Source: GWB1-37-8 sp964646925 (GTDB taxonomy: Bacteria > Patescibacteriota > Microgenomatia > Levybacterales > UBA12049). Taken from it: 18,871 bases of DNA. Made by a program: the position numbers and the translations under genes. Each line of letters begins with the position of its first letter. Position 1 is the stretch's first letter. The notes beneath the pieces are model-generated. The model was not told the DNA's origin and did no database searches. It saw nothing but the letters and a program-made list of their open reading frames with translations. The stretch lies in the NCBI GenBank assembly GCA_964646925.1, contig CAZYIC010000021.1, positions 1-18,871 of the forward strand. Direction: 5' to 3'. Shown here piece by piece: positions 7,697 through 13,045 of this stretch.

Positions 7697-7713
7697 CTGT
7701 TATGGAATAACAG
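7697..7713. repeat. 7-bp-stem hairpin
   Basis: CTGTTAT (7697-7703), loop GGA and ATAACAG (7707-7713) form a perfect short hairpin about 120 bases before the O-antigen-ligase-like gene. It has no U-run on either strand, so its role is unknown. Confidence 0.45.
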
Positions 7714-7799
7714 CAAAAAATCCTGTTAAATCAACCAAATCTCTAAGTTTTTTTTCATTTACCCCATTAACCTTATCATTCATAGTCAGATGATGCTCC

Positions 7800-7828
7800 T
7801 TGACATTATATTGCGTCCTTGTTAATTT
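7800..7828 (+). promoter_or_regulatory. Promoter candidate of the O-antigen-ligase-like gene
   Basis: A perfect TTGACA (7800-7805) lies exactly 35 bases before the ATG at 7835. The -10 position holds only a weak TAATTT (7823-7828, 17-base spacer). If used, the ATG would be the first transcribed codon. Confidence 0.45.
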
Positions 7829-7834
7829 AAAGTA

Positions 7835-9973
7835 ATGGAACAAAAGAATCAACTTGCATCTTCTATCCAAAACATTTGCCTCTTCCTGCTGGGAATTCTT
7901 TTCATGATTTTTCCCGTTGTCTTTACAACAATTTCCACCAATCCTATTATCCTACCCAAACAAGTATTATTGGGAGGATCTATAATTATTCTTCTTATTC
8001 TTCAGGCAATAAAAATGCTGGTTCAAAGATCTGTCAAACTTAAGAGAACATATCTTGATATTCCGATTTTATTATTTATGCTTTTCGCCTTCCTCTCCGC
8101 AATATTTGCTGTAAATAAAGCAGATGCGTTAACAGCATTTATTTCCTTTTTCTTTGCTATATTGGGATTTTTCCTTATTGTCAATACTGCAAAAGACAAA
8201 AATTCAATTCTTTTTCTCACATTTTCATTTATTATGGGCTCGATTTTGCTGTCTTTGTTGTCTATTTTGTCATTTTTTAAAATATATATTCTTCCCTCCG
8301 TATCAACCCATACTCAAATTTTTACTCCCTTAGGTTCTCTTTTGGATCAGGATATTTATCTGATCATCGCATTTGCAATCTCCTGCTATTATTTATTAAA
8401 ACCCATAAAATTAAGAAGAGGTAAGGAAGAAAAAAATGCCATCTCCTATCTGGAGGAGTCCGGCAGTAAGGATAGCCTGTCTCTAGTTACAAAAACAGTA
8501 TTTTTTGCCACAGCATTTTTTGTTATTTTAACGGGAATAATAGTAACCACCTACGGACTTTTCAAACTCGACAAACCCCTAGTCCTCCCAATTGAAGCAG
8601 GATTTCAAACTGCCTTTAAAGAAATCTCTCTTGATTCCGGTAGAATAGCGCAAGGATTTCTTTTTGGAAGCGGGTTTGGAACATATAGTGCAGATTTTTC
8701 CAGATGGAAAGAGCCAAGTTTTAATCAAAATCAGGATCTTTGGAATCTGACTTTTATTAGAAGTTCGAATTTCGTACTTGAACTTTTAGCAACAACCGGA
8801 GTATTGGGTCTAGGCGCATTTTTATTCTTACTAATACGGGTGCTAAAAGAGATGCGCGCAACTTTATTGCAAAACGCAGGGTTTCTGTCCTTACTTTTGA
8901 TGTTTATGATCTCATTTCTCCTGCCATTGAATTTTGTTACCCAAACACTATTTTTTATTGTTTTAGGAATTTTTGCGGCAAATCAAGGATTAATAAGCAA
9001 AACTCGCAATAGATTTTTTGATATTGAACTTCAAATTGTAGCATTTAAAAAAGGATTTATCGCAATGGAATTGCCTCATGTAAAAAATGAGAGAAGTTTG
9101 ATTCTTCCATCTATTATTGCTGTAATAATATCCTTGCTTGCGGGAATTATAGGATATTTTAGCATCATCTATGTAATTTCCGATATGGTTTTTCAAAAAG
9201 GACTTGTTGCGGCTTCTCAAAATAACGCCACTCTAACTTATCAGAATCAAGCAAAAGCTATCGAAATATCCAAGAAATCTCCATTCGTACAAAAAGACGG
9301 ATTCTACAGGGTTTTCTCTCAGACAAATCTTGCGCTTGCAAATGCTCTGGCTGCTCAGCAACCGAAAGACTCTCCGCCAAATCAAGACATTCAGCAGCAA
9401 ATTACACTCCTCATACAGCAGGCAATCGATACTGCCCGGGCGGCATCAACAATTGCTCCCCAAACTACTCTTAACTGGCAGAATTTATCTTCTATTTATA
9501 GATCTCTTATCGGTTTTGGACAAAATGCGGAAACATTTGCCATAGCCACAGCTCAACAAGCCATCAGTCTGGATCCGGCCAACCCACAGCAATATATAAC
9601 TTTGGGAGGAATCTATTATCAATTAGGCCAATGGGAAAACGCTGAAAGGGAATTTCGAAATGCAGTATCGCTTAAGCCCGATTACCCAAACGCATACTAT
9701 AACCTGGGCCATGCTTTGGAAGAAAAAGGAGATTTTCAAAATGCGTTAGTTCAGTATCAAGTTGTCAGAACTCTTCTTAGCAATGATAAGACAAGTTTGG
9801 AACAAATTGACAGGGAGATAGCGGCTTTGCAGGGCAAGGCTGAAGCTAAAAAAGAAAGCGCAACAAATAATAATCAAGCTCTTAATGTGAATAAACCTGA
9901 AGCGCAGCTTCCATCACGAAATCCTCCGGTTAAAATTCCCGCTCCCAATGTCGCCACCGAATCTTCAAGATAA
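7835..9973 (+). CDS. O-antigen ligase/polymerase-like membrane protein with C-terminal TPRs
   Basis: This 712-residue protein has about ten hydrophobic helices up to residue 450. Between them is an outer-loop motif, FLFGSGFGTYSADFSRWK (about 281-300), followed by SSNFVLELLATTGVLGLG (about 309-327). These match the Wzy_C/O-antigen ligase pattern G.G.GT.. and .N..LE.L..TG.LGL; Ser stands where many members have His before Asn. Residues about 450-712 are soluble. They carry at least two tetratricopeptide repeats (PQQYITLGGIYYQLGQWENA and PNAYYNLGHALEEKGDFQNA) and end in a Pro/Asn-rich tail. The family joins or transfers glycan chains on the outer membrane face. In a cell without lipopolysaccharide the likely acceptor is a surface polymer or glycoprotein, which is inference. 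It is a lone gene with its own promoter. Confidence 0.85.
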   Translation: MEQKNQLASSIQNICLFLLGILFMIFPVVFTTISTNPIILPKQVLLGGSIIILLILQAIKMLVQRSVKLKRTYLDIPILLFMLFAFLSAIFAVNKADALTAFISFFFAILGFFLIVNTAKDKNSILFLTFSFIMGSILLSLLSILSFFKIYILPSVSTHTQIFTPLGSLLDQDIYLIIAFAISCYYLLKPIKLRRGKEEKNAISYLEESGSKDSLSLVTKTVFFATAFFVILTGIIVTTYGLFKLDKPLVLPIEAGFQTAFKEISLDSGRIAQGFLFGSGFGTYSADFSRWKEPSFNQNQDLWNLTFIRSSNFVLELLATTGVLGLGAFLFLLIRVLKEMRATLLQNAGFLSLLLMFMISFLLPLNFVTQTLFFIVLGIFAANQGLISKTRNRFFDIELQIVAFKKGFIAMELPHVKNERSLILPSIIAVIISLLAGIIGYFSIIYVISDMVFQKGLVAASQNNATLTYQNQAKAIEISKKSPFVQKDGFYRVFSQTNLALANALAAQQPKDSPPNQDIQQQITLLIQQAIDTARAASTIAPQTTLNWQNLSSIYRSLIGFGQNAETFAIATAQQAISLDPANPQQYITLGGIYYQLGQWENAEREFRNAVSLKPDYPNAYYNLGHALEEKGDFQNALVQYQVVRTLLSNDKTSLEQIDREIAALQGKAEAKKESATNNNQALNVNKPEAQLPSRNPPVKIPAPNVATESSR

Positions 9974-9980
9974 GATATCC

Positions 9981-10051
9981 GCCCGCCTGCACTTGCCTAT
10001 GCGGCCCAATCGTAACGATCAAGCAACATCTTAATAAGAGCATTGGCGGGC
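9981..10051. repeat. GC-rich inverted repeat pair after the ligase-like gene
   Basis: GCCCGCC (9981-9987) and GGCGGGC (10045-10051) are complementary 7-mers 57 bases apart in a G+C-rich island with a small ATCG-TAA-CGAT hairpin between them. It could be the 3' end structure of the ligase-like mRNA or a degenerate repeat element. Confidence 0.35.
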
Positions 10052-10099
10052 AGACCGTGATACTTTCGATAGGAAAACTAAAGGAATCCTACAAAACTA

Positions 10100-10127
10100 A
10101 ACGCTAGTCGCTATACGCTAAACGCTA
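10100..10127. repeat. Four tandem 7-base repeats
   Basis: AACGCTA, GTCGCTA, TACGCTA and AACGCTA lie head to tail, with a constant CGCTA core. The array ends two bases before the stop of the minus-strand zinc-ribbon gene. Confidence 0.7.
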
Positions 10128-10129
10128 AT

Positions 10130-10432
10130 TTATGCGGATTGTCTTTGTTTTCTGAAACAATCCTTACAAAGGACTGGTCTATTTCCTTTCGGTTCGAAAG
10201 GTACTGTATCACTCTTGCCGCAGTTTGCGCAAGTTATCGGAAAAGATTGTCCGGAAGACATTCCTCCGCGATTCCCATCCATACGGGCTTTCTTTAATGC
10301 ACGACAAGCAGGACATCTGACTGGTGCATTCTGAAATCCTTTCTGTTGATAGAATTCTTGCTCCGAAGCTGTCCAAGTGAACGGTTTACCGCAATCGCGG
10401 CAGGTTAAGTTCTGATCTTGAAAATTTGCCAT
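10130..10432 (-). CDS. Small double zinc-ribbon protein (zf-trcl-like plus CxxC-x17-CxxC)
   Basis: This 100-residue protein has four CxxC pairs. The first two (Cys11/14 and Cys40/43) are in LTCRDCGKPFTWTASEQEFY...GFQNAPVRCPACR, the pattern of the probable zinc-ribbon domain zf-trcl. The second two (Cys68/71 and Cys89/92) are exactly CxxC-x17-CxxC (ITCANCGKSDTVPFEPKGNR...CKDC). Each set should hold one zinc ion. Basic C-terminal residues suggest contact with nucleic acid or ribosomes, but the role of the family is not established. The start is set by AAGGAGGTGA eight to eleven bases before this ATG; an in-frame GTG four codons earlier lies inside that Shine-Dalgarno and is rejected. The gene has an unusually long folded leader. 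Confidence 0.88.
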   Translation of the reverse strand: MANFQDQNLTCRDCGKPFTWTASEQEFYQQKGFQNAPVRCPACRALKKARMDGNRGGMSSGQSFPITCANCGKSDTVPFEPKGNRPVLCKDCFRKQRQSA

Positions 10433-10567
10433 TTTACTTTTCACCTCCTTTGTTAGAAACTGTTTCCAAATTTCAATTTGGAATTACAGTTTCTTACATC
10501 CGCCAACAACCGCTCTTCGAGCCGCATCCCGCAAAGCGGGATAAGGCGAGAAGTAAGGTTGGGCGGA
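10433..10567 (-). promoter_or_regulatory. Long folded 5' leader of the zinc-ribbon gene
   Basis: Read on the minus strand, the predicted leader (from about 10562) can fold into several parts. An outer stem pairs GGTTGGGCGGA (10557-10567) with TCCGCC-AACAACC (10499-10511), with a bulge; the first bases of that stem may lie upstream of the transcription start. Inside it are the hairpins ATCCCGC-AAA-GCGGGAT (10526-10542) and GCTC-TTC-GAGC (10512-10522). A separate long hairpin follows: AGAAACTGT (10455-10463) with ACAGTTTCT (10486-10494), continued by TTCCAAAT-TTCA-ATTTGGAA (10464-10483), about 17 pairs with a two-base bulge. This hairpin ends about five bases before AAGGAGG, so it could control ribosome access. 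Confidence 0.55.
10441..10449 (-). promoter_or_regulatory. Strong Shine-Dalgarno of the zinc-ribbon gene
   Basis: On the minus strand AGGAGGTGA lies eight bases before the ATG (10432-10430). It fixes the start and is the only strong ribosome-binding site before an annotated gene here; the other genes lack one. Confidence 0.85.
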
Positions 10568-10568
10568 C

Positions 10569-10577
10569 ACTATACCA
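10569..10577 (-). promoter_or_regulatory. Extended -10 promoter of the zinc-ribbon gene
   Basis: On the minus strand TGG-TATAGT (10577 to 10569) is a good extended -10 box, with no clear -35 box. It would start RNA near 10562, about 130 bases before the start codon. Confidence 0.5.
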
Positions 10578-10761
10578 TAAAACTAAAATTCATTTGTGAT
10601 TTGTCTGTTGGAAATCGTTGTGTCATTAAATATCTCTAAATTCCCCCTGCCATTTTCTTCTATTGCCCTTAAAAAGGAACTTAGAGAAAGGAGGATGGAT
10701 TAATGTAGTGTAATTATACCTTAATCGAAAACAAAAAATCAAGCACCAAAATTCCCGACTA

Positions 10762-10791
10762 TTGACAGGTAAAAGCTCTTTCTGATACAAA
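10762..10791 (+). promoter_or_regulatory. Promoter of the response regulator
   Basis: TTGACA (10762-10767), an 18-base spacer and TACAAA (10786-10791) preceded by TGA give an extended -10. The first base of the -35 box is 36 bases before the ATG at 10798, so the message would start at or next to the ATG. Confidence 0.6.
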
Positions 10792-10797
10792 TAGAAT

Positions 10798-11175
10798 ATG
10801 AGCGGGCAAAAAAAAATTCTTGTCGTTGAAGACGACACCTATACCAGAGACATTTACGAGGAGATGCTTAAAGAAGAAGGATTTGATGTCGTAACTGCCA
10901 TAGACGGCGAGGACGGCTTGACTAAAATTCAGCAGGGAGGGTTTGATTTGATATTGCTGGATGTCATGATGCCTAAAAAAAACGGCCTGGAAACGCTGAA
11001 AGGATTGAAAGAAAATCCCGCCGCTAAGCCCAACGGTCCGATTATTCTTCTAACCAATCTGGCCCAGGATCCAATAATGCAAGAGGCTCTAAAAACAGGA
11101 GCCAAATCTTATATGATCAAATCCGATCTTAACCCCGATCAGTTTGTGGAAAAAGTTAAACAATTCTTGGCTTAG
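10798..11175 (+). CDS. Single-domain response regulator (CheY-like receiver)
   Basis: This 125-residue protein is one receiver domain and nothing else. The acidic pocket is Glu11-Asp12-Asp13 (ILVVEDDTYTR) and the phospho-acceptor is Asp55 (LILLDVMMPKKNG). The switch residue is Thr86 (IILLTN), and the conserved Lys is Lys108 (SYMIKSD). All catalytic positions are present, so it should be phosphorylated by a histidine kinase and act by protein contact, since it has no DNA-binding domain. No complete kinase lies beside it; the membrane protein at 12201-12998 has only a degenerate dimerisation region. Its stop overlaps the stop of the convergent minus-strand gene by three bases. Confidence 0.93.
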   Translation: MSGQKKILVVEDDTYTRDIYEEMLKEEGFDVVTAIDGEDGLTKIQQGGFDLILLDVMMPKKNGLETLKGLKENPAAKPNGPIILLTNLAQDPIMQEALKTGAKSYMIKSDLNPDQFVEKVKQFLA

Positions 11176-12029
11176 CCTCTTATAAGTTTTTCCGCTTGAT
11201 ATCCATACCAAGGCTTGGGTAAAAATGTTTTGGGCAAAAAAGGATCATCAAGAACCGTTCTTAACCATTCTGTCCTAACATCAGCCTTATTAGTATCAGC
11301 CCCTTTAATATGAACTTTCCCAACATTAACTTTCTTAATATTAACCATATTAAACCTGGGTTTTCCTATTTGGCTATCTGACTGCGTGAGACGATCGTTG
11401 CTTGCAACCATATGGCTATTTTTAATTTTAGCGATTTGGTCTACGATGCATTTATACTTTTCATTAAGATCGTCGAGTCTCCACACTCTATTAGCAAATT
11501 CACGAATATCGTCAACGATTAATTTATGTGTCTCAAGAAGGTATAAATAATTTTTTATTCCCGAGCTTTCCGCAAATTCGCTAAAATCTCTTAAAATATC
11601 ATGCGGACTAACAAAAACCGACTTTTGAAGCATCCCAAATCCTAACTCTTTTAATTTTTTACGTAATTTATTACGTGCTTTTTTGTTGACTTCCTCTACA
11701 TCAAACATTATGACTCGCCACTTCCCGTCCCATTTCTTATTCTGCAATAACAGTATGGGAAAATCCCGCTTAATCACATTCTTACCCTTCGTTGTTATCC
11801 GTATATAGATTTCCCCATTCTTTTCAACTTTCTCTATAAGTTCTGTTCTCAAAGATCGTGAAACCAGCTGGTAAAAATTATGCTTCCTGTATCTTCCGGG
11901 AATCCAGCCATACATATTTTTATAACTATAACTCATGAGACGAAACGGATCTTGAATTTCTTCGGCAGCATCAAGCAGACTGGCAAGTCCCAAAAGCAAA
12001 ATTTCTCTTGGCTTAAAAAACTTCCTCAT
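11172..12029 (-). CDS. PaaX-like transcriptional repressor with Cas2-like core
   Basis: This 285-residue protein begins with a winged-helix-like region (about 1-90, KPREILLLGLASLLDAAEEI to IRITTKGKNVIKR). A ferredoxin-like Cas2-type core follows (about 98-190) with KWDGKWRVIMFDVEE, RNKLRKKLKELGFGMLQKSVFVSPHD and YLYLLETHKL. The C-terminus, DDPFLPKTFLPKPWYGYQAEKL, is the closing motif of PaaX proteins. The family represses nearby or catabolic genes; the Cas2-like fold serves as dimer core, and CRISPR function is not implied. Odd is a low-complexity insert (about 203-252, with VNIKKVNVGKVHIKGAD) between core and C-terminal motif. The ATG at 12029 is supported by a promoter whose start falls on it. 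A 13-base sequence in that promoter recurs in the insert. Confidence 0.75.
   Translation of the reverse strand: MRKFFKPREILLLGLASLLDAAEEIQDPFRLMSYSYKNMYGWIPGRYRKHNFYQLVSRSLRTELIEKVEKNGEIYIRITTKGKNVIKRDFPILLLQNKKWDGKWRVIMFDVEEVNKKARNKLRKKLKELGFGMLQKSVFVSPHDILRDFSEFAESSGIKNYLYLLETHKLIVDDIREFANRVWRLDDLNEKYKCIVDQIAKIKNSHMVASNDRLTQSDSQIGKPRFNMVNIKKVNVGKVHIKGADTNKADVRTEWLRTVLDDPFLPKTFLPKPWYGYQAEKLIRG
11388..11400. repeat. 13-base repeat, copy inside the PaaX-like gene
   Basis: GAGACGATCGTTG here is identical to 12048-12060. This copy is in the low-complexity insert of the coding region and contains the 8-bp palindrome ACGATCGT. Confidence 0.6.
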
Positions 12030-12035
12030 TCATCT

Positions 12036-12064
12036 ATATAACCAGACGAGACGATCGTTGTCAA
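12036..12064 (-). promoter_or_regulatory. Promoter of the PaaX-like gene
   Basis: On the minus strand TTGACA (12064-12059), a 17-base spacer and TTATAT (12041-12036) preceded by TGG give an extended -10. The predicted start, 35 bases after the -35 box, is the A of the ATG (12029). The spacer holds the palindromic core ACGATCGT. Confidence 0.65.
12048..12060. repeat. 13-base repeat, copy in the PaaX-like promoter spacer
   Basis: GAGACGATCGTTG overlaps the -35 edge and lies between the -35 and -10 boxes, where a repressor would block RNA polymerase. It is a candidate auto-operator. Confidence 0.5.
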
Positions 12065-12081
12065 CAGTGAGGCGGCTAAAT

Positions 12082-12108
12082 AAAAAAGTTTGAAGAAAAT
12101 AGCTTCAA
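12082..12108 (-). terminator. Possible intrinsic terminator of the degenerate-kinase gene
   Basis: On the minus strand TTGAAG-CTATTTT-CTTCAA is followed by AC and six T. The stem is short and A+T-rich. It lies about 95 bases after the stop at 12201 and before the promoter of the next minus-strand gene, where a terminator is expected. Confidence 0.45.
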
Positions 12109-12130
12109 TTTTTAAACTTCAATTTTTAAA
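12103..12130. repeat. 14-base tandem duplication
   Basis: CTTCAATTTTTAAA occurs twice without a gap. It includes one arm of the terminator-like stem and could have arisen by replication slippage. Confidence 0.75.
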
Positions 12131-12162
12131 CTGGCGCAACTTAAATGAGGCGGTATAAACTT

Positions 12163-12183
12163 CCCACGACTTCACGGTCGGGG
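12163..12183. repeat. GC-rich stem resembling an IS200/IS605-type end
   Basis: CCCACGAC, loop TTCACG, GTCGGGG pair with one bulged base in a 171-base gap that is otherwise A+T-rich. The shape recalls the imperfect subterminal hairpins of IS200/IS605 elements, but no transposase or TnpB is in the window. It may instead be a 3' end structure for the gene that stops at 12201. TGAGGCGG occurs at 12068 and again at 12146 nearby. Confidence 0.3.
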
Positions 12184-12200
12184 TTTTAAGTATGAAATCG

Positions 12201-12998
12201 TTAAACTGATGCCGTTTGCGCTGATGCAGTCTGCGCGGGCGCAGGCGATTCTCTTTCTTTTGTTGTCTCCGGCGTAGCTGTCAAAAGCTTGCCTGTGGTT
12301 TCCAGTTCAAATTTTTTAAGGGAACGCAGGACCTCTTCAGATGAATTCCTAATCCTTTCTACATATTTTTCCTGATCTTTCTTGCTCTTAATTTTTGGGA
12401 ATCTGTAAATCAGTTGTTTTATGACATTGAGAGGCTGTTTTAAATTGGCTGAAAAATTGGTTATGGTATTGGACAAAACCTCTTCAACTTTTGTTTTGTA
12501 AAACTCCTCCTGTTTTTTCAAAATCAAAATCTCTTTTTCCGATTCTTTAAGTTTTAAGTACTCTTTGCGCAAATAGATACTTAAGGGAATGGTGGTCACC
12601 AAAGACAGGACTATTAAAAAATCATAAGCCAAATCCACATCTCCGATATTAAATGCAAAAAGAGCTACCAGTGTTAAAGCAAAACTTATTGATACGTTTA
12701 AAGGAAAAATAAAAGCCAAAAGAATCACGGAAAGATACAGAGAAAAAAAGAAAGGAGAGAAAAACCATCCGGTAGCCCCAACCAGGAATAATATTGTGAT
12801 TAAAGTCAAATAAATAAAAGTCTTTGTTTTTGCTATTCCCTCCCCGCTTCTTTTGCGTTTATACACATAGATTGCCAAAACAATCAAGGCAACAAGCAGC
12901 ATTTGGAGTTTGAAAAATCCTGTTAAGGGGTTTTTCGTAAGTATAAATATGAAAATGGTGATAGCGGCTACCCAAAAGACAGGTTTAAGATTGCGCAT
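12201..12998 (-). CDS. Polytopic membrane protein with degenerate histidine-kinase dimerisation region
   Basis: This 265-residue protein has five or six membrane helices (about 8-24, 31-47, 61-80, 84-100, 104-118 and 123-143). A coiled coil (about 145-175) and a two-helix region (about 176-230) follow: SNTITNFSANLKQPLNVIKQL, then QEKYVERIRNSSEEVLRSLKKFE. That region closely follows the pattern of a HisKA domain, in which FLAN.SHELRTPL precedes a second helix with an I..S...L pattern. Here the H-box is shortened to ANLKQPL and no phospho-acceptor His is present. No ATP-binding domain (N, G1, G2 boxes) follows; the chain ends in a Pro/Ala/Thr/Gln tail. It may be a pseudokinase or scaffold for the nearby receiver, or simply a decayed sensor. 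It lies 47 bases after the giant surface gene on the same strand. Confidence 0.65.
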   Translation of the reverse strand: MRNLKPVFWVAAITIFIFILTKNPLTGFFKLQMLLVALIVLAIYVYKRKRSGEGIAKTKTFIYLTLITILFLVGATGWFFSPFFFSLYLSVILLAFIFPLNVSISFALTLVALFAFNIGDVDLAYDFLIVLSLVTTIPLSIYLRKEYLKLKESEKEILILKKQEEFYKTKVEEVLSNTITNFSANLKQPLNVIKQLIYRFPKIKSKKDQEKYVERIRNSSEEVLRSLKKFELETTGKLLTATPETTKERESPAPAQTASAQTASV

Positions 12999-13004
12999 AT
13001 TCTT

Positions 13005-13033
13005 AGACTAATACAAATTCATAAGTTTTTCAA
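13005..13033 (-). promoter_or_regulatory. Weak promoter candidate of the degenerate-kinase gene
   Basis: TTGAAA on the minus strand (13033-13028) lies exactly 35 bases before the ATG (12998). The -10 is poor: TAGTCT at 13010-13005, or TATTAG at 13013-13008 with too short a spacer. Co-transcription with the giant gene upstream is also possible. Confidence 0.25.
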
Positions 13034-13045
13034 GCACGGAAATTG

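Larger units (their letters stand above)
7498..7834. other. 337-base palindrome-bearing intergenic gap
   Basis: No gene is visible. The gap carries three clear dyads: TAGATTG/CAATCTA (7615-7621 and 7628-7634), the perfect palindrome TTGCAATTGCAA (7638-7649) four bases later, and CTGTTAT-GGA-ATAACAG (7697-7713). The last is nested within TTGATTT (7688-7694) and AAATCAA. None is followed by a U-run, so they are not obvious terminators. The right end holds the promoter of the next gene. Confidence 0.6.
10568..10797 (+). other. Intergenic gap with an orphan stem and Shine-Dalgarno
   Basis: The gap between the zinc-ribbon leader and the response regulator has no credible gene. It holds an 11-of-12 inverted repeat, TCTCTAAATTCC (10633-10644) with GGAACTTAGAGA (10676-10687). 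This is followed at once by AAGGAGG (10688-10694), with ATG-TAG (10703-10708) at normal Shine-Dalgarno spacing. ATG-GAT-TAA lies at 10695. Confidence 0.5.

Noticed and set aside
9330..9545. Plus-strand ORF inside the ligase-like gene
   Set aside because: It is out of frame with a well-supported TPR-bearing gene and has no own signals.
9974..10129. tRNA or small RNA in the G+C-rich gap
   Set aside because: No cloverleaf could be formed; only isolated short stems are visible.
10433..10444. Upstream GTG start for the zinc-ribbon protein
   Set aside because: The GTG is part of the Shine-Dalgarno sequence itself.
10681..10700. 16S rRNA 3' end (CCTCCTTTCT on the minus strand)
   Set aside because: Only the short anti-Shine-Dalgarno-like word matches; no upstream rRNA sequence is present. 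It is simply the complement of AAGGAGG.
10626..10838. Minus-strand 70-codon ORF
   Set aside because: It covers the promoter and start of the response regulator, has no recognisable family and no ribosome-binding site.
11172..12029. CRISPR-associated Cas2
   Set aside because: The core is Cas2-like, but the winged-helix start and PaaX-type end mark a transcription regulator; no CRISPR array or other cas gene is present.
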